NCBI RefSeq assembly: GCF_002019605.1
Contig: NZ_KV917368.1
Location: forward strand, 2,261,574 to 2,325,573
Length of the DNA stretch: 64,000 nucleotides
From: Alkalihalobacterium alkalinitrilicum
GTDB lineage: Bacteria > Bacillota > Bacilli > Bacillales > Bacillaceae_F
Direction of reading: 5' to 3'
Numbering within the stretch: position 1 is the first letter of the stretch; each line of letters opens with the position of its first letter. Position numbers and translations under genes: made by a program. Below are positions 38,301 through 47,205 of this stretch, piece after piece. The notes beneath the pieces are model-generated. The model saw only the letters and a list, made by a program, of their open reading frames with translations. It searched no databases and was not told where the DNA came from.

Positions 38301-39299
38301 CTATAATAATGGATGGGTGAGCATTAACACCCCCAAAACCGTAAATGTAATCAATAGCATTAAAACGATGACAAACCGAAAACGAAAGACAGCAAACAAC
38401 ATGAGTGAATTTTTTAAATCTAGCATCGGTCCATAAATTAAAAAGCCTAATAGTGACGTTTGTGAAAATAGGTGGCGAAAAGAAGCGGCAATAAAGGCAT
38501 CTGCTTCGGAACACAATGAAAGTAAAAACGCCAACCCCATCATGATGACGGTAGACATAAGAATTCCATCCCCAAGACCTAGTAATGAGGGTGACGAAAC
38601 AAATGTTTGAATAAATGCCGCTAACAATGCTCCAATCATTAAATATTTTCCCATTTCAAAAAATTCGTCTACCGAATGGTGCCACATTGCTTTTAACCTT
38701 TCGTATATTGGTAATTTTTGATGATTGTTCACAATCATCGAGGCCTGTGTTTTTCTAAACTGGTTACCTTTGTATAAAACACTAATAAGAGCACAAATGA
38801 TCAAAGCGATTACTAATCCTAATCCCATACGTAAAAGCGCTATTCGTAAATCATTACCAAAAGCCATATACGTCGACCCAACGACAATTGGGTTTATTAA
38901 TGGGCCTGTTAATAAAAATCCCACACCAGCAAATATTGGGACTCCTTTTGCGACTAACCGACGAACGATTGGGACAATTCCACACTCACAAGCAGGAAAA
39001 AGCGCACCAATTAGACAACTGACTACGACAGCAAGTGCTCGATTTTTCGGAAGCCAACGCTGAATATGCTCTTCAGTAATAAACACTTGTATAAGACCAG
39101 CAATAAATACACCAATTAATACAAATGGAATCGCTTCTATTAAAATACTTAAAAAGATCGTATTAAATATGAGTAAGCTATTTGGTAAACTTTGTCCATG
39201 TTCAACGATGGTAGGACTATAAAAAATAAAAAGAGAAACCATGCCTAACAATATAAATCCTGTGATTTCTACTATATAGGGGTGGGTACTTTTTTGCAT
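38301..39299 (-). CDS. UPF0718/DUF318 permease (second copy)
   Basis: 332 residues, about eight helices, paralog of the protein at 19413. It keeps FPACECGIVPIVRRLVAKGVP and LCSEADAFIAASF. It lies directly before its DUF1980 partner. Upstream at 39361 a Zur-like site has a perfect right half. This ties both permease pairs to zinc control. Confidence 0.85.
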   Translation of the reverse strand: MQKSTHPYIVEITGFILLGMVSLFIFYSPTIVEHGQSLPNSLLIFNTIFLSILIEAIPFVLIGVFIAGLIQVFITEEHIQRWLPKNRALAVVVSCLIGALFPACECGIVPIVRRLVAKGVPIFAGVGFLLTGPLINPIVVGSTYMAFGNDLRIALLRMGLGLVIALIICALISVLYKGNQFRKTQASMIVNNHQKLPIYERLKAMWHHSVDEFFEMGKYLMIGALLAAFIQTFVSSPSLLGLGDGILMSTVIMMGLAFLLSLCSEADAFIAASFRHLFSQTSLLGFLIYGPMLDLKNSLMLFAVFRFRFVIVLMLLITFTVLGVLMLTHPLL

Positions 39300-39360
39300 T
39301 CTAACCTCCTTTCCATTACTCTTTTAAGATTTATATGCGGACAAGGTAAAATCATGTTAT

Positions 39361-39381
39361 AAAAAAGAAACATTACGATTT
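39361..39381. promoter_or_regulatory. Candidate Zur operator of the second permease pair
   Basis: The right half ATTACGATTT is perfect; the left half AAAAAAGAAA is poor (15 of 20 overall). It lies 62 bases before the permease start. The rest of the gap 39300-39570 shows no gene. Confidence 0.45.
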
Positions 39382-39570
39382 AAAAGATGAAATACAATAA
39401 CGTAAAATTCAAACAGTATTAAGCCATGCTTTACTCAAAAAAGAAGACTCCATTATAATTACAGCTGCTCCATTCAAATCTAAAAAAAGAAATAACGAGT
39501 ACTAAAACCAAATTAGGAACACATTTTCTATTTTAAGAAAAAAACTATAACTCTCTTCTTTAAGTAAAAT

Positions 39571-39602
39571 AAGAAAAGAGCTAACTCTATGTGTTAGCTC
39601 TC
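39571..39602 (-). terminator. Terminator of the coat-protein pair
   Basis: Minus-strand stem AGAGCTAACAC / AGTTAGCTCT followed by TTTCTT, just after the stop at 39614. Confidence 0.75.
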
Positions 39603-39613
39603 CTTCCGATGTT

Positions 39614-39862
39614 TTATTGACCATTTAATTCCATTTTTACTTGTTGGATTTCGTTCATTTGTGCTGGTGCTGCTGGCTTATAATATCCTTTTTGCTTAGA
39701 GGCATTATAAACTGCATACTGACGAGCTTCATCTTGATTTCTCATTTGTTGCAAAGTTTGACGCAGCTGCGGATTATCGGTTTGAGCTATAATTGAGGCA
39801 TAAGTTGTTAAGCTACCATTGATCATCGATAAATAATCATTCATCATATCTTTTTCATTCAT
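39614..39862 (-). CDS. CotF-like spore coat protein
   Basis: 82 residues. Helical N-terminal part with MNDYLSMINGSLTTYASI and LRQTLQQMRNQDEA, then a Gln/Ala/Pro-rich end. This is the coat F domain pattern of small spore coat proteins. It follows a related short gene by 12 bases. AGGAGG lies before the ATG. Expression in the mother cell late in sporulation is expected from the family. Confidence 0.72.
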   Translation of the reverse strand: MNEKDMMNDYLSMINGSLTTYASIIAQTDNPQLRQTLQQMRNQDEARQYAVYNASKQKGYYKPAAPAQMNEIQQVKMELNGQ

Positions 39863-39874
39863 AGGATAACCTCC

Positions 39875-40063
39875 TTATTGCTGATTTAAAAACGCCATTA
39901 GTTGTTGTTTTGAATTTCTAGCGGCCTGTGCATCATTTTGTAACATCTGTACGATTTGTGGGTCAGTACAATTGGCAGCATAAGCATCAAGCTTCTTAGC
40001 AACCGTTTCATGTCCCCCAATTAAATGACGCAAATTTTGTAGCTCTAATTCATTAAGTGGCAC
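39875..40063 (-). CDS. Small CotF-related coat protein
   Basis: 62 residues from the GTG at 40063, which has AAGGAG 8-10 bases upstream, giving MPLNELELQNLRHLIGGHET. The longer frame from 40102 has no ribosome site. The helix pattern and C-terminal QQLMAFLNQQ are like the short upstream partners of CotF-type genes. Co-transcribed with 39614. Confidence 0.68.
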   Translation of the reverse strand: MPLNELELQNLRHLIGGHETVAKKLDAYAANCTDPQIVQMLQNDAQAARNSKQQLMAFLNQQ

Positions 40064-40144
40064 TATACATTCTCCTTTCGCATCGGTAATAACTACACCC
40101 ATTATTATCTAAACTAAAGTGAGAATTATGTGCATTTAAACATT

Positions 40145-40190
40145 AAAAGGTGCCAGGCACCCTTAGTTTACTAATGTGGCCTGGCACTTT
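40145..40190 (-). terminator. Terminator of the COG0523 gene at 40163
   Basis: Stem AAAGTGCCAGGC / GCCTGGCACCTTTT overlapping the end of the gene. Confidence 0.6.
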
Positions 40191-41167
40191 GTTATTTTAT
40201 TCCATTGTTTTGTCAGGTCTTCTTTGTCAATATCGATGCCGATAATGACTAAATAATGTTGCTCAGCATCATTCGTAGGTTCCCAATTTGTTCGTTTAAC
40301 AACATGTTGCATTAAGTACGTTTCCTTTTTTCCATCTACTGCAAGATATCCTTTTGCCCTTAAAATATTGGCTTTACATTTTTTGAAAAATTTTTCCACA
40401 TCTTTCTCCCGAACAGGTTTCGAAATGGGTAAAGAGAATGTTTGGATTCGAGAAAATGAACGCTTATGTGGAGCTTTTGTTTGATCCTGTTCTTGCTTCA
40501 TTCTTTTAATATTAACTTTAACTTTAATTGCATCATTAGACGAACGATTTTTTATTTTATCAAATAGTGGTTCGATATTGACTGCACTGTACGACGTAAA
40601 ATAAATTTCAGCTTCATCATTTTGCTTTTTTAACATTTTTTTAATTTTAGCTTTCCTAGCTGAATCTGCCAAATCAATTTTATTAATGACTAGCCAATCG
40701 GCCACTTCTGTTTGTCTTCTAACCGTTTCCACTAAGTGACGATCGGCTTCAAATATACTATTATACTCCAGCACATTTTCGGCATCTAAAATCGTAATTA
40801 CTCTTTCCAAATATAAGCGTTCGATAAATTGGGGTTCTGTAAAAGAATCGACGACTTCTTCTGGATTAGCTACTCCAGTGAGTTCAATAAAAATTACATC
40901 TGGCTTTTGTAAAACTAACTTCTCCATACTCTCAACAACTTCACTCTTCTTGTTACAGCAAATACATCCATCTAATAATTTCTCAATGATTTGCTCATTA
41001 CGCTCATTTGATATAATCGCCCCATCAGTATCTGTACTTCCTAACTCATTCATTAATACTGCTGGTTTGATTTGACGCCTAGAACATTCTTCTAATAACC
41101 GTAACAATAGCGTCGTTTTACCACTTCCTAAAAAACCACTTAAGATGAACACAGGAATTTTCGCCAC
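40163..41167 (-). CDS. COG0523 metal GTPase 2
   Basis: 334 residues from a GTG at 41167 with AAGGA upstream. Walker A FLGSGKTTLL, NELG switch, CICC motif in LDGCICCNKK, ELTGVANPEEVV and base motif NKIDL. Unlike the other copies it has no His-rich linker but a Lys/Gln-rich one (about residues 220-235). C-terminal CobW domain present. Zur-like box 59 bases upstream. The client protein is unknown. Confidence 0.88.
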   Translation of the reverse strand: MAKIPVFILSGFLGSGKTTLLLRLLEECSRRQIKPAVLMNELGSTDTDGAIISNERNEQIIEKLLDGCICCNKKSEVVESMEKLVLQKPDVIFIELTGVANPEEVVDSFTEPQFIERLYLERVITILDAENVLEYNSIFEADRHLVETVRRQTEVADWLVINKIDLADSARKAKIKKMLKKQNDEAEIYFTSYSAVNIEPLFDKIKNRSSNDAIKVKVNIKRMKQEQDQTKAPHKRSFSRIQTFSLPISKPVREKDVEKFFKKCKANILRAKGYLAVDGKKETYLMQHVVKRTNWEPTNDAEQHYLVIIGIDIDKEDLTKQWNKITKCQATLVN

Positions 41168-41225
41168 CGTAATCCTTCCCTTCAGAATGATTTTCGATCG
41201 TTCCAATTCCTAACTATATTACAAT

Positions 41226-41246
41226 AAAACAGAATTATTCCGATTT
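41226..41246. promoter_or_regulatory. Candidate Zur operator of COG0523 GTPase 2
   Basis: AAAACAGAAT-T-ATTCCGATTT: right half 9 of 10, left half 7 of 10, against the Bacillus Zur box. Confidence 0.55.
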
Positions 41247-41276
41247 TATAATATCCTTCCTTAACTTTCCCTTCAG

Positions 41277-42125
41277 TCAACTCTCACTGTTTGGCTTCCA
41301 AGAAATAATTGCTGCATGAAAAGAATGTTCATAAATGTATTTATCATCTTTGAATTGAATCAAATCACTAAGTGACTCTTCGACGTCCGCATGTTTATAC
41401 TCATTTGAAAGAATCTTACTCGAATTGGCTCGTATCAGTTCTTCATAACTCGAATATTCATATGTTCTTACTAACGGGATCATTTTACAATCTGCATAAA
41501 TCCCTAACTCATACAATACATGCAGTAAATCGATATAATCTCTTCGCGGAAACTTAATATCATATCCATATTGTTCATGAAGTTTTAAATAATGCGGCTG
41601 GATTGGCCCAGTCGTCATCCCAATCACTGCTAATCGGTCGGCATGTTGATGAATTAATGATAACGCTTTTTTTATTTCATACATTCGATAAAAGCAATTC
41701 ACACCAAAAATCACGTCGTAATTTCTTTCAAGCTTTACATGTTCCCATTTTTCATGCAGATAGTTTACATTGTTCAGGTCGCGTTTACTTAATGCATCTT
41801 GTAAATACTCGAGGATCGCTTGAGAACTATCAACGACGGTTAACTGCTTTACCTTTTCTGCTACAGAAAAAGTATAATTCCCCCAACCAGGTCCAATTTC
41901 AAGAATGTCATCTTTAGAGGTAAATAGATGAGTAATTTCATTAAATATTTCTTTGGCATACGGATCTGGAACTTCTTGATTCTCTCTTTCCTTAATTAAA
42001 CGCTGCCAAAATACTTCTTCACGATGATCATCAATCATTCTTTTAGGTAGTTTTCCTTCCCAATCTTTCATTCCTTCTTGCCACTTTGCTTCATAACTAG
42101 TTGTAGAGTTAACCTGTATTTCCAT
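41277..42125 (-). CDS. Class I SAM-dependent methyltransferase
   Basis: 282 residues. SAM motif I ILEIGPGWGNYTFS at about residue 95, acidic strand end TVVDSSQAIL, and motif IV-like VIFGVNCFYRMYEI. A helical N-terminal extension of about 75 residues precedes the fold. Substrate unknown. It lies between a COG0523 gene and the B12-type ABC operon, with about 150 bases of repeat between it and the ATPase gene. A metallophore or corrin link would be a guess. Confidence 0.75.
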   Translation of the reverse strand: MEIQVNSTTSYEAKWQEGMKDWEGKLPKRMIDDHREEVFWQRLIKERENQEVPDPYAKEIFNEITHLFTSKDDILEIGPGWGNYTFSVAEKVKQLTVVDSSQAILEYLQDALSKRDLNNVNYLHEKWEHVKLERNYDVIFGVNCFYRMYEIKKALSLIHQHADRLAVIGMTTGPIQPHYLKLHEQYGYDIKFPRRDYIDLLHVLYELGIYADCKMIPLVRTYEYSSYEELIRANSSKILSNEYKHADVEESLSDLIQFKDDKYIYEHSFHAAIISWKPNSES

Positions 42126-42157
42126 TCACATCGACCTCTTTCTTCTTTATAGAGGAT

Positions 42158-42361
42158 GTTCAAAAAGTCCGGGAAAAATCTCTGTCAGTAGTAGAGCTTC
42201 GACTAAGGTCCCCACGTCCTGTGGGAACGTCGAAGTCACCACATCCTGTGGTAGCTCGTCAGCTTGCTCCTCCGCTCCTCACGTATTAACACCATACGCT
42301 CCAGTGCTCGGAGACTGCGCTTCCTCGAACTTCTCGGATCTTTTTGTCCTCCTTTTTGAAC
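42158..42361. repeat. MITE-like element with 10-bp inverted ends
   Basis: Bounded by GTTCAAAAAG (42158-42167) and CTTTTTGAAC (42352-42361), a perfect inverted repeat, 204 bases. Inside are nested hairpins (GTCCCCAC-GTCCT-GTGGGAAC; ACCACATCCTGTGGT) and a higher G+C content than the surroundings. No clear target duplication. It overlaps the 3' end of the ABC ATPase gene and provides its last codons and stop. Confidence 0.65.
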
Positions 42362-43130
42362 TTACATTTATAGGTCTTTCTACCGTAATTTTCATACCTA
42401 AATTCGTTTGATTAATAATTGCTTCTACCCCGTAAACATCTCGTAAACTTTTTGTAGTTAATACTTGGTTTGGAGTCCCATCCCCCCAAACTTTTCCTTC
42501 CTTTAGTAAAAGCATCGTATCCGAGAAACGCGCCGCTAACTCTAAATCATGTAGTACAAGAATAACTAAATGACCTTTTTCAATCGCAAGGCTCCTTACT
42601 AGCTGTAACACTTCAAATTGATATCTTATATCTAAAGCCGATATCGGTTCATCTAGCATTAAGATTTGAGGTTCTTGAGCTAATGCTCTAGCAATACCAG
42701 TTTTCTGCCGCTGACCACCACTAATTTCATCTAAATACCGATCAGCCAAATCTTCTAGCTCAAGGTCCACTAAAACATCATCGACAATTTGTAAATCTCG
42801 CTTTTGAACCCCCCACTTAATATAAGGTTTTCTTCCTAATAATACCGTTTCCATCACCGTTAACGGGAATTGCTGACCACTCGCTTGTGGCACATAACCA
42901 ATCAACTTGGCACGGTCTTTTAACGAATAACTATATAAATCTTGATCATTAACAAAAATGGTCCCTGGAGAAGAATAAACTCCTGCTAGACACTTTAACA
43001 GCGTTGTTTTTCCAGCACCATTCGGCCCAATGATCGTCGTAACTTCACCTTGTTTAAAATGAGCAGAGATGGATTGAAGCACGGTCCTTTTCCCTAATTT
43101 CATTGATAAATTTTTTACTGAGATATGCAA
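42279..43130 (-). CDS. btuD: ABC transporter ATPase, BtuD-type
   Basis: 283 residues. Walker A GPNGAGKTTL, Q-loop, signature SGGQRQ, Walker B ILMLDEPIS, H-loop VLHDLE. This is the FecE/BtuD class that pairs with FecCD permeases. Residues from about 257 on (EKFEEAQSPSTGAYG) are encoded inside the repeat element at 42158-42361, so the natural end has been replaced. The core is complete. Third gene of an operon behind a cobalamin riboswitch. Confidence 0.85.
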   Translation of the reverse strand: MHISVKNLSMKLGKRTVLQSISAHFKQGEVTTIIGPNGAGKTTLLKCLAGVYSSPGTIFVNDQDLYSYSLKDRAKLIGYVPQASGQQFPLTVMETVLLGRKPYIKWGVQKRDLQIVDDVLVDLELEDLADRYLDEISGGQRQKTGIARALAQEPQILMLDEPISALDIRYQFEVLQLVRSLAIEKGHLVILVLHDLELAARFSDTMLLLKEGKVWGDGTPNQVLTTKSLRDVYGVEAIINQTNLGMKITVERPINVSSKRRTKRSEKFEEAQSPSTGAYGVNT

Positions 43131-43142
43131 AAATAACCACCT

Positions 43143-44222
43143 TCACGACCAATAATCTTTTCTTTTTTGTAACAATAAATAAATGAAAAACGGTGCACCT
43201 ATAATAGAGGTAATAATACCTACTGGGATTTCAATTGGCGATATTACTGTTCTTGCAAAAGTATCTGATAATAATAATAAAATCGCTCCAACTAAACAGG
43301 AACAAGGAAGTAAAAAACGATTATCAATGCCTATGAGAATTCGACTAATATGTGGTGCGACTAAACCGATAAACCCAATGATTCCCGTAAAAGCAATCGT
43401 TGCTGAAGCAATAAACGTTGAGACGACTAATGCAGATAGCCTTAATCGTTTGACATTGACACCTAAAGATTTGGCGACTTCTTCTCCAGAACTTAAAGCA
43501 TTTAAATCCCATGATGTTTTTAATAAAAATAAAATAGCGAGTATAATGATCGGAAACAAAAACTGGATCACAGACCAGCTTGCCCCCCAAAAGCCACCCA
43601 TGAGCCAAACGACTAAATCTTTGAGAGCTTCATTATTGGAGAAATATTTTAATGTAGAAACAGCAGCTGAAAATAACTGACCGATCGCAACTCCAGCTAA
43701 AATTAATACGGTTGTTGACCCATTCTTTAACTTCGCAATGCCATATACGGCAAATACAGCAATACAACCAAAAATAAAAGCATTGACAGCGATTAACCAT
43801 TGACCTTTTGCAACGACGTTTAAGCCGAAGACACTCGTCCCAAGAACTATCGCGAGCGCCGCCCCAAAAGCCGCCCCGCTTGAAACTCCTAACGTAAATG
43901 GACTTGCTAATGGATTACGAAGTATTGCTTGCATAATTACTCCCGCACTGGCTAGAGCCATTCCTGTTAAAACAGCCATGACAATTCTCGGTAAGCGAAT
44001 TTCAAATAAAATATATCCATTTGTGCTTAATTCAGATCCAGAAAAGAATTCTCGAAAAAGAAAAAACAATTCGCCATAGGAAACATCTACTGTCCCGACA
44101 CGAACGGAATATAAAATCGAAAGAATTAAAAGTAGAAGTAAAATAAAAAGTAGCGTGATTTTTTTCTTAGTAGAGGCGTAATAGTACGCCTCTATGTTTA
44201 TCTCATTTTTAACACTATTCAT
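43143..44222 (-). CDS. btuC: FecCD-type ABC permease, BtuC-type
   Basis: 359 residues, about ten helices. The family signatures RLPRIVMAVLTGMALASAGV and GFIGLVAPHISRILIG are present. It forms the channel with the ATPase 12 bases downstream. Substrate assigned as cobalamin because of the B12 riboswitch. Siderophore or heme permeases are of the same fold. Confidence 0.85.
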   Translation of the reverse strand: MNSVKNEINIEAYYYASTKKKITLLFILLLLLILSILYSVRVGTVDVSYGELFFLFREFFSGSELSTNGYILFEIRLPRIVMAVLTGMALASAGVIMQAILRNPLASPFTLGVSSGAAFGAALAIVLGTSVFGLNVVAKGQWLIAVNAFIFGCIAVFAVYGIAKLKNGSTTVLILAGVAIGQLFSAAVSTLKYFSNNEALKDLVVWLMGGFWGASWSVIQFLFPIIILAILFLLKTSWDLNALSSGEEVAKSLGVNVKRLRLSALVVSTFIASATIAFTGIIGFIGLVAPHISRILIGIDNRFLLPCSCLVGAILLLLSDTFARTVISPIEIPVGIITSIIGAPFFIYLLLQKRKDYWS

Positions 44223-44235
44223 TTAAAATACCTTT

Positions 44236-45390
44236 CTACTGCTTAGGTGAGTAATACCAAACACCTTTATACTCCACACCTAACCAATTTTCAAAGTATT
44301 CGCGTGCATATTGTTCTGGATCAATATCAGTAAAGCGGTCAGGATATAAATCTTTGGCCAATTGCAATACACCAATATACCGTTTATCAGACCCTATTAA
44401 ATTCGTATGATAGATAAAGATATCTTTGTTTTCATACGCTTTTAGTTGGGGAACAGATGTCGAGTTAATAATATTTTGATAAACTTCTTCATGCTCCTTT
44501 GCATCCTCTGTTTCATAGCCACCAAGCCACGTACCATGTAGTGTAAGCACTTCTGGATTCTTTTCTAAAACATATTCTTCATCAACTAAAATCGTTGTAG
44601 ACTCTTCACTCGCATCCCATTTCACATCGGCCGCATCAATACCACCAGCTAGTATTGTTGCAAATCCTTCGCCTACACCAGGTTCTCCTTCAGTCGTTTC
44701 ACTTGGGAAGATTCGGTACCCTCCTTGTGAATTAAGAAAACCGACGGATAATGCCATTACTTGTTTCTTTTCATCTTCAGGAATTTCATTGACACGCTCT
44801 GCTAACTTCGTCTCTAAACCTTGCTTCCACTCTAAAAAGGCAGTAGCCTCATCTTCTTTTTCAAATAATGTACCAAGAAGTTGAAGCTCTTGATCCATTT
44901 GGTCAGGTAAGTAATTATTAAGGCGAACAACAGTAATTCCCGCTGGCTCTAGCTTTTCTTCCAAAGTAGAATCTGGACGATTGGTATATGTAAATACAAC
45001 ATCTGGCTCTAGACTTATGATTTGCTCTAAATTCACTTCACTTGTTTTTCCTACATCTGGTCGGTCGTCAAAACCTAAATATGAATTGTTCTCAATCGTC
45101 GTATCCCCTGTCGCCACAATTTGTTCATCTACACCGAGTACTTTTAATGCTTCAGCAGTATTTCTATTGATTACAACAACACGCTCTAATGGTAATTCCA
45201 ATGTAATTTCTCGTCCTGTACTATCTTCAAAAGTGACTGTTTGTGACTCTAAATCACCTTGTTCATCAGCAAGCTTTTCTTCATTTTCCTCAACACTCTT
45301 TGATACTTCTTCATTCCCACTAGATGCACATCCAATAAATGTGAACACTGCTATTAAAATCATAAATAAGACAACAAGTTTTGCTTTCAT
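44236..45390 (-). CDS. btuF: Corrinoid-type substrate-binding lipoprotein, BtuF-type
   Basis: 384 residues. Lipoprotein signal: hydrophobic stretch VVLFMILIAVFTFIG followed by CASSG (Cys at about 21). The periplasmic-binding fold of class III has the N-terminal lobe VVVINRNTAEALKVLG and EPDVVFTY. It delivers ligand to the permease and ATPase. AGGAGG lies before the ATG. A Zur box 19 bases upstream and a cobalamin riboswitch further up make it both B12- and possibly zinc-controlled. Cobalt or metal-chelate binding is an alternative. Confidence 0.82.
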   Translation of the reverse strand: MKAKLVVLFMILIAVFTFIGCASSGNEEVSKSVEENEEKLADEQGDLESQTVTFEDSTGREITLELPLERVVVINRNTAEALKVLGVDEQIVATGDTTIENNSYLGFDDRPDVGKTSEVNLEQIISLEPDVVFTYTNRPDSTLEEKLEPAGITVVRLNNYLPDQMDQELQLLGTLFEKEDEATAFLEWKQGLETKLAERVNEIPEDEKKQVMALSVGFLNSQGGYRIFPSETTEGEPGVGEGFATILAGGIDAADVKWDASEESTTILVDEEYVLEKNPEVLTLHGTWLGGYETEDAKEHEEVYQNIINSTSVPQLKAYENKDIFIYHTNLIGSDKRYIGVLQLAKDLYPDRFTDIDPEQYAREYFENWLGVEYKGVWYYSPKQ

Positions 45391-45408
45391 AAGATCCTCC
45401 TGGTTTTT

Positions 45409-45429
45409 AAATCGTAATGATTGCGTTTT
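45409..45429. promoter_or_regulatory. Zur operator upstream of btuF
   Basis: AAATCGTAAT-G-ATTGCGTTTT matches the Zur box at 18 of 20 positions. It lies between the riboswitch terminator and the ribosome site of btuF, just downstream of a possible internal promoter, so it could repress that promoter when zinc is sufficient. Confidence 0.72.
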
Positions 45430-45432
45430 TCG

Positions 45433-45460
45433 TTATAACTTCTTAGGCCTCTTTTTACAA
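45433..45460 (-). promoter_or_regulatory. Possible internal sigma-A promoter of btuFCD
   Basis: On the minus strand TTGTAA (45460-45455), 16 bases, TTATAA (45438-45433). It lies after the riboswitch terminator and just before the Zur box, so transcripts from here would escape riboswitch control. Confidence 0.45.
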
Positions 45461-45501
45461 TGTTTAGTACATATTTTTCTTATACTTCTTAATGTGTAAA
45501 C

Positions 45502-45529
45502 AAAAAAACCCTTCCCAGACGGAAGAGTT
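45502..45529 (-). terminator. Terminator of the cobalamin riboswitch
   Basis: Minus-strand stem AACTCTTCC / GGAAGGGTT followed by seven T, about 110 bases before btuF. Confidence 0.85.
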
Positions 45530-45639
45530 CATATGATAAAACGGCTATATTTGACAATAGGAATAAAAAAGGAAAAATCCACATCTCAATTAGTCTATGC
45601 CGTTTCACATCTCACCCCCCGAAGAATTGAAACTAGAAT

Positions 45640-45815
45640 CATAGGCAGGTCTCCTGACTTGTGCTTCATCTTACTTTGAGCCTTCCCATATATGCACCTT
45701 CAAAGCGATATATACAGTGGTCTTCTCATTTCATCTGCACTTACAGTTGCGGGGACAGTCTTGGATTTTCACCAAGTTCCCTATTAAGTCTTTAATAGAC
45801 ACCTAATTTTCTAAT
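45640..45815 (-). promoter_or_regulatory. Cobalamin riboswitch
   Basis: Minus-strand elements in order: AGGTGTC at the 5' end, GGTGAAAATCCAAGACTG, CCCCGCAACTGTAAGTGC, the B12-box variant AGACCACTG and the closing GTCAGGAGACCTGCC. These are the conserved parts of the AdoCbl riboswitch. It ends in a terminator (45502-45529), so B12 should switch off btuFCD transcription from the upstream promoter. Confidence 0.95.
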
Positions 45816-45881
45816 TATTGTATATAAAATTAAATAACGTATTTATCATAGTATAAACTTTCTAAACTATCAACTTTTAAT

Positions 45882-47081
45882 TCACTTTTTTTGTAAATTC
45901 CAATTGAATCGATCTTCTAGCTCCTGCCAATCCATTACCATTTCACTATCTGTTAAAAGACATCCATCTAATTCCCTTGTAATTTCTGCTATATCTAGAT
46001 AGGTACCTATGAATACAAGCTTTGTATGGCGATCTCCATATTCAATATCCCACTCTTCAAGTACGTGTGGATTTTGTTTTAATATTTGTTTTTGTTCTTG
46101 CAACGGAAGACTTGCTACCCAATAAGAAATAGGCTCAATGGAAACAGACGGACCTGCTTGAGACATCATAAGCGCTAAATTATTTCTTGTGGCACACCAT
46201 GCAATTCCTTTCGCTCTTACAATATTATTTGGCATAGAATGACACCAATTTTGAAAGCGAACAGAATGAAACGGCTCTCTTCGCATATACACAAAAGAAG
46301 AGATACCATACTCCTCCGTTTCCGGTGTATGATGCTTGTGCCCAGCCGTTAATTCACGAAGCCAGCCAGCTGAATTACTTGCTTTTTCAAAATCAAATAA
46401 ATGGGTATTTAAAATCTCCTTCGGTTCTATCTCGGCATGAATCGATCGAATTATCTTTGCTTCAGGTTGTAATGTACGGAGGACTTGCTCTAACCTATGT
46501 AAATCTTTTTCTAATACAAGATCGCATTTATTTAATATCAATACATCGCAAAACTCAATCTGATCAATAAGTAAATCCGCAATCTCTCGCGTATCATCTT
46601 CCCCGATCGCTTCTTTTCGCTCGAGTAAACTATCCCCTGAACGAAAATCATGCCAAAATCGATTTGCATCAACCACTGTAACCATCGTATCTAATCGACA
46701 GTATTTTGTTAAATCAATATTTAATTCCTCATCAATGTATGAAAAAGTTTGAGCAACTGGTGTTGGTTCACTGATACCTGTAGATTCAATAACAATATAG
46801 TCAATATTTCCAGATAACGCAAGCTTTTTCACTTCTACTAATAAATCCTCCCTAAGTGTACAGCAAATACAACCATTTGACATTTCCACTAGCTTCTCTT
46901 CCGTTCTTGAAAGTTCTCCACCCTGTTTAATTAATTCAGCATCAATATTAATCTCACTCATATCGTTAACGATTACAGCAATTTTTAATCCCTCACGATT
47001 TTTCAGTAGGTGATTGAGTAACGTTGTTTTTCCTGATCCTAAATATCCACTTAATACAGTGACTGGTATTTTATTATTCAT
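45882..47081 (-). CDS. COG0523 metal GTPase 3 (ZagA/YciC-like)
   Basis: 399 residues, close in length to B. subtilis ZagA, and the copy most like it. Walker A YLGSGKTTLL, NDMSEINIDAELI, SNGCICCTLRED (CxCC), ESTGISEP and NKCDL. It would pass zinc to proteins such as folate enzymes under zinc limitation (known for ZagA). An AGGAGG site precedes the ATG. I see no good Zur box before it, unlike most neighbours. Divergent from the His-rich gene at 47206. Confidence 0.88.
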   Translation of the reverse strand: MNNKIPVTVLSGYLGSGKTTLLNHLLKNREGLKIAVIVNDMSEINIDAELIKQGGELSRTEEKLVEMSNGCICCTLREDLLVEVKKLALSGNIDYIVIESTGISEPTPVAQTFSYIDEELNIDLTKYCRLDTMVTVVDANRFWHDFRSGDSLLERKEAIGEDDTREIADLLIDQIEFCDVLILNKCDLVLEKDLHRLEQVLRTLQPEAKIIRSIHAEIEPKEILNTHLFDFEKASNSAGWLRELTAGHKHHTPETEEYGISSFVYMRREPFHSVRFQNWCHSMPNNIVRAKGIAWCATRNNLALMMSQAGPSVSIEPISYWVASLPLQEQKQILKQNPHVLEEWDIEYGDRHTKLVFIGTYLDIAEITRELDGCLLTDSEMVMDWQELEDRFNWNLQKK

Positions 47082-47205
47082 ATAAAGCCTCCTAAGAATT
47101 CCATTATAAGTTGTGATAATTTAGTAAAAACTTAAAATTTTTATGGTTTGAAAAAGCTAACTTGAGAACACTAAATAAACAATAAAAAGAAAGGAGGTTG
47201 ACTTA

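Noticed and set aside
42158-42361. CRISPR-like or tRNA-like structure
   Set aside because: The hairpins are unique palindromes inside a single element, not spaced direct repeats, and no tRNA arms are present.
47082-47205. AAGTTGTGATAATTTAGTAAA as a Zur box before the ZagA-like gene
   Set aside because: Only 12 of 20 positions fit and the symmetric core is lost.
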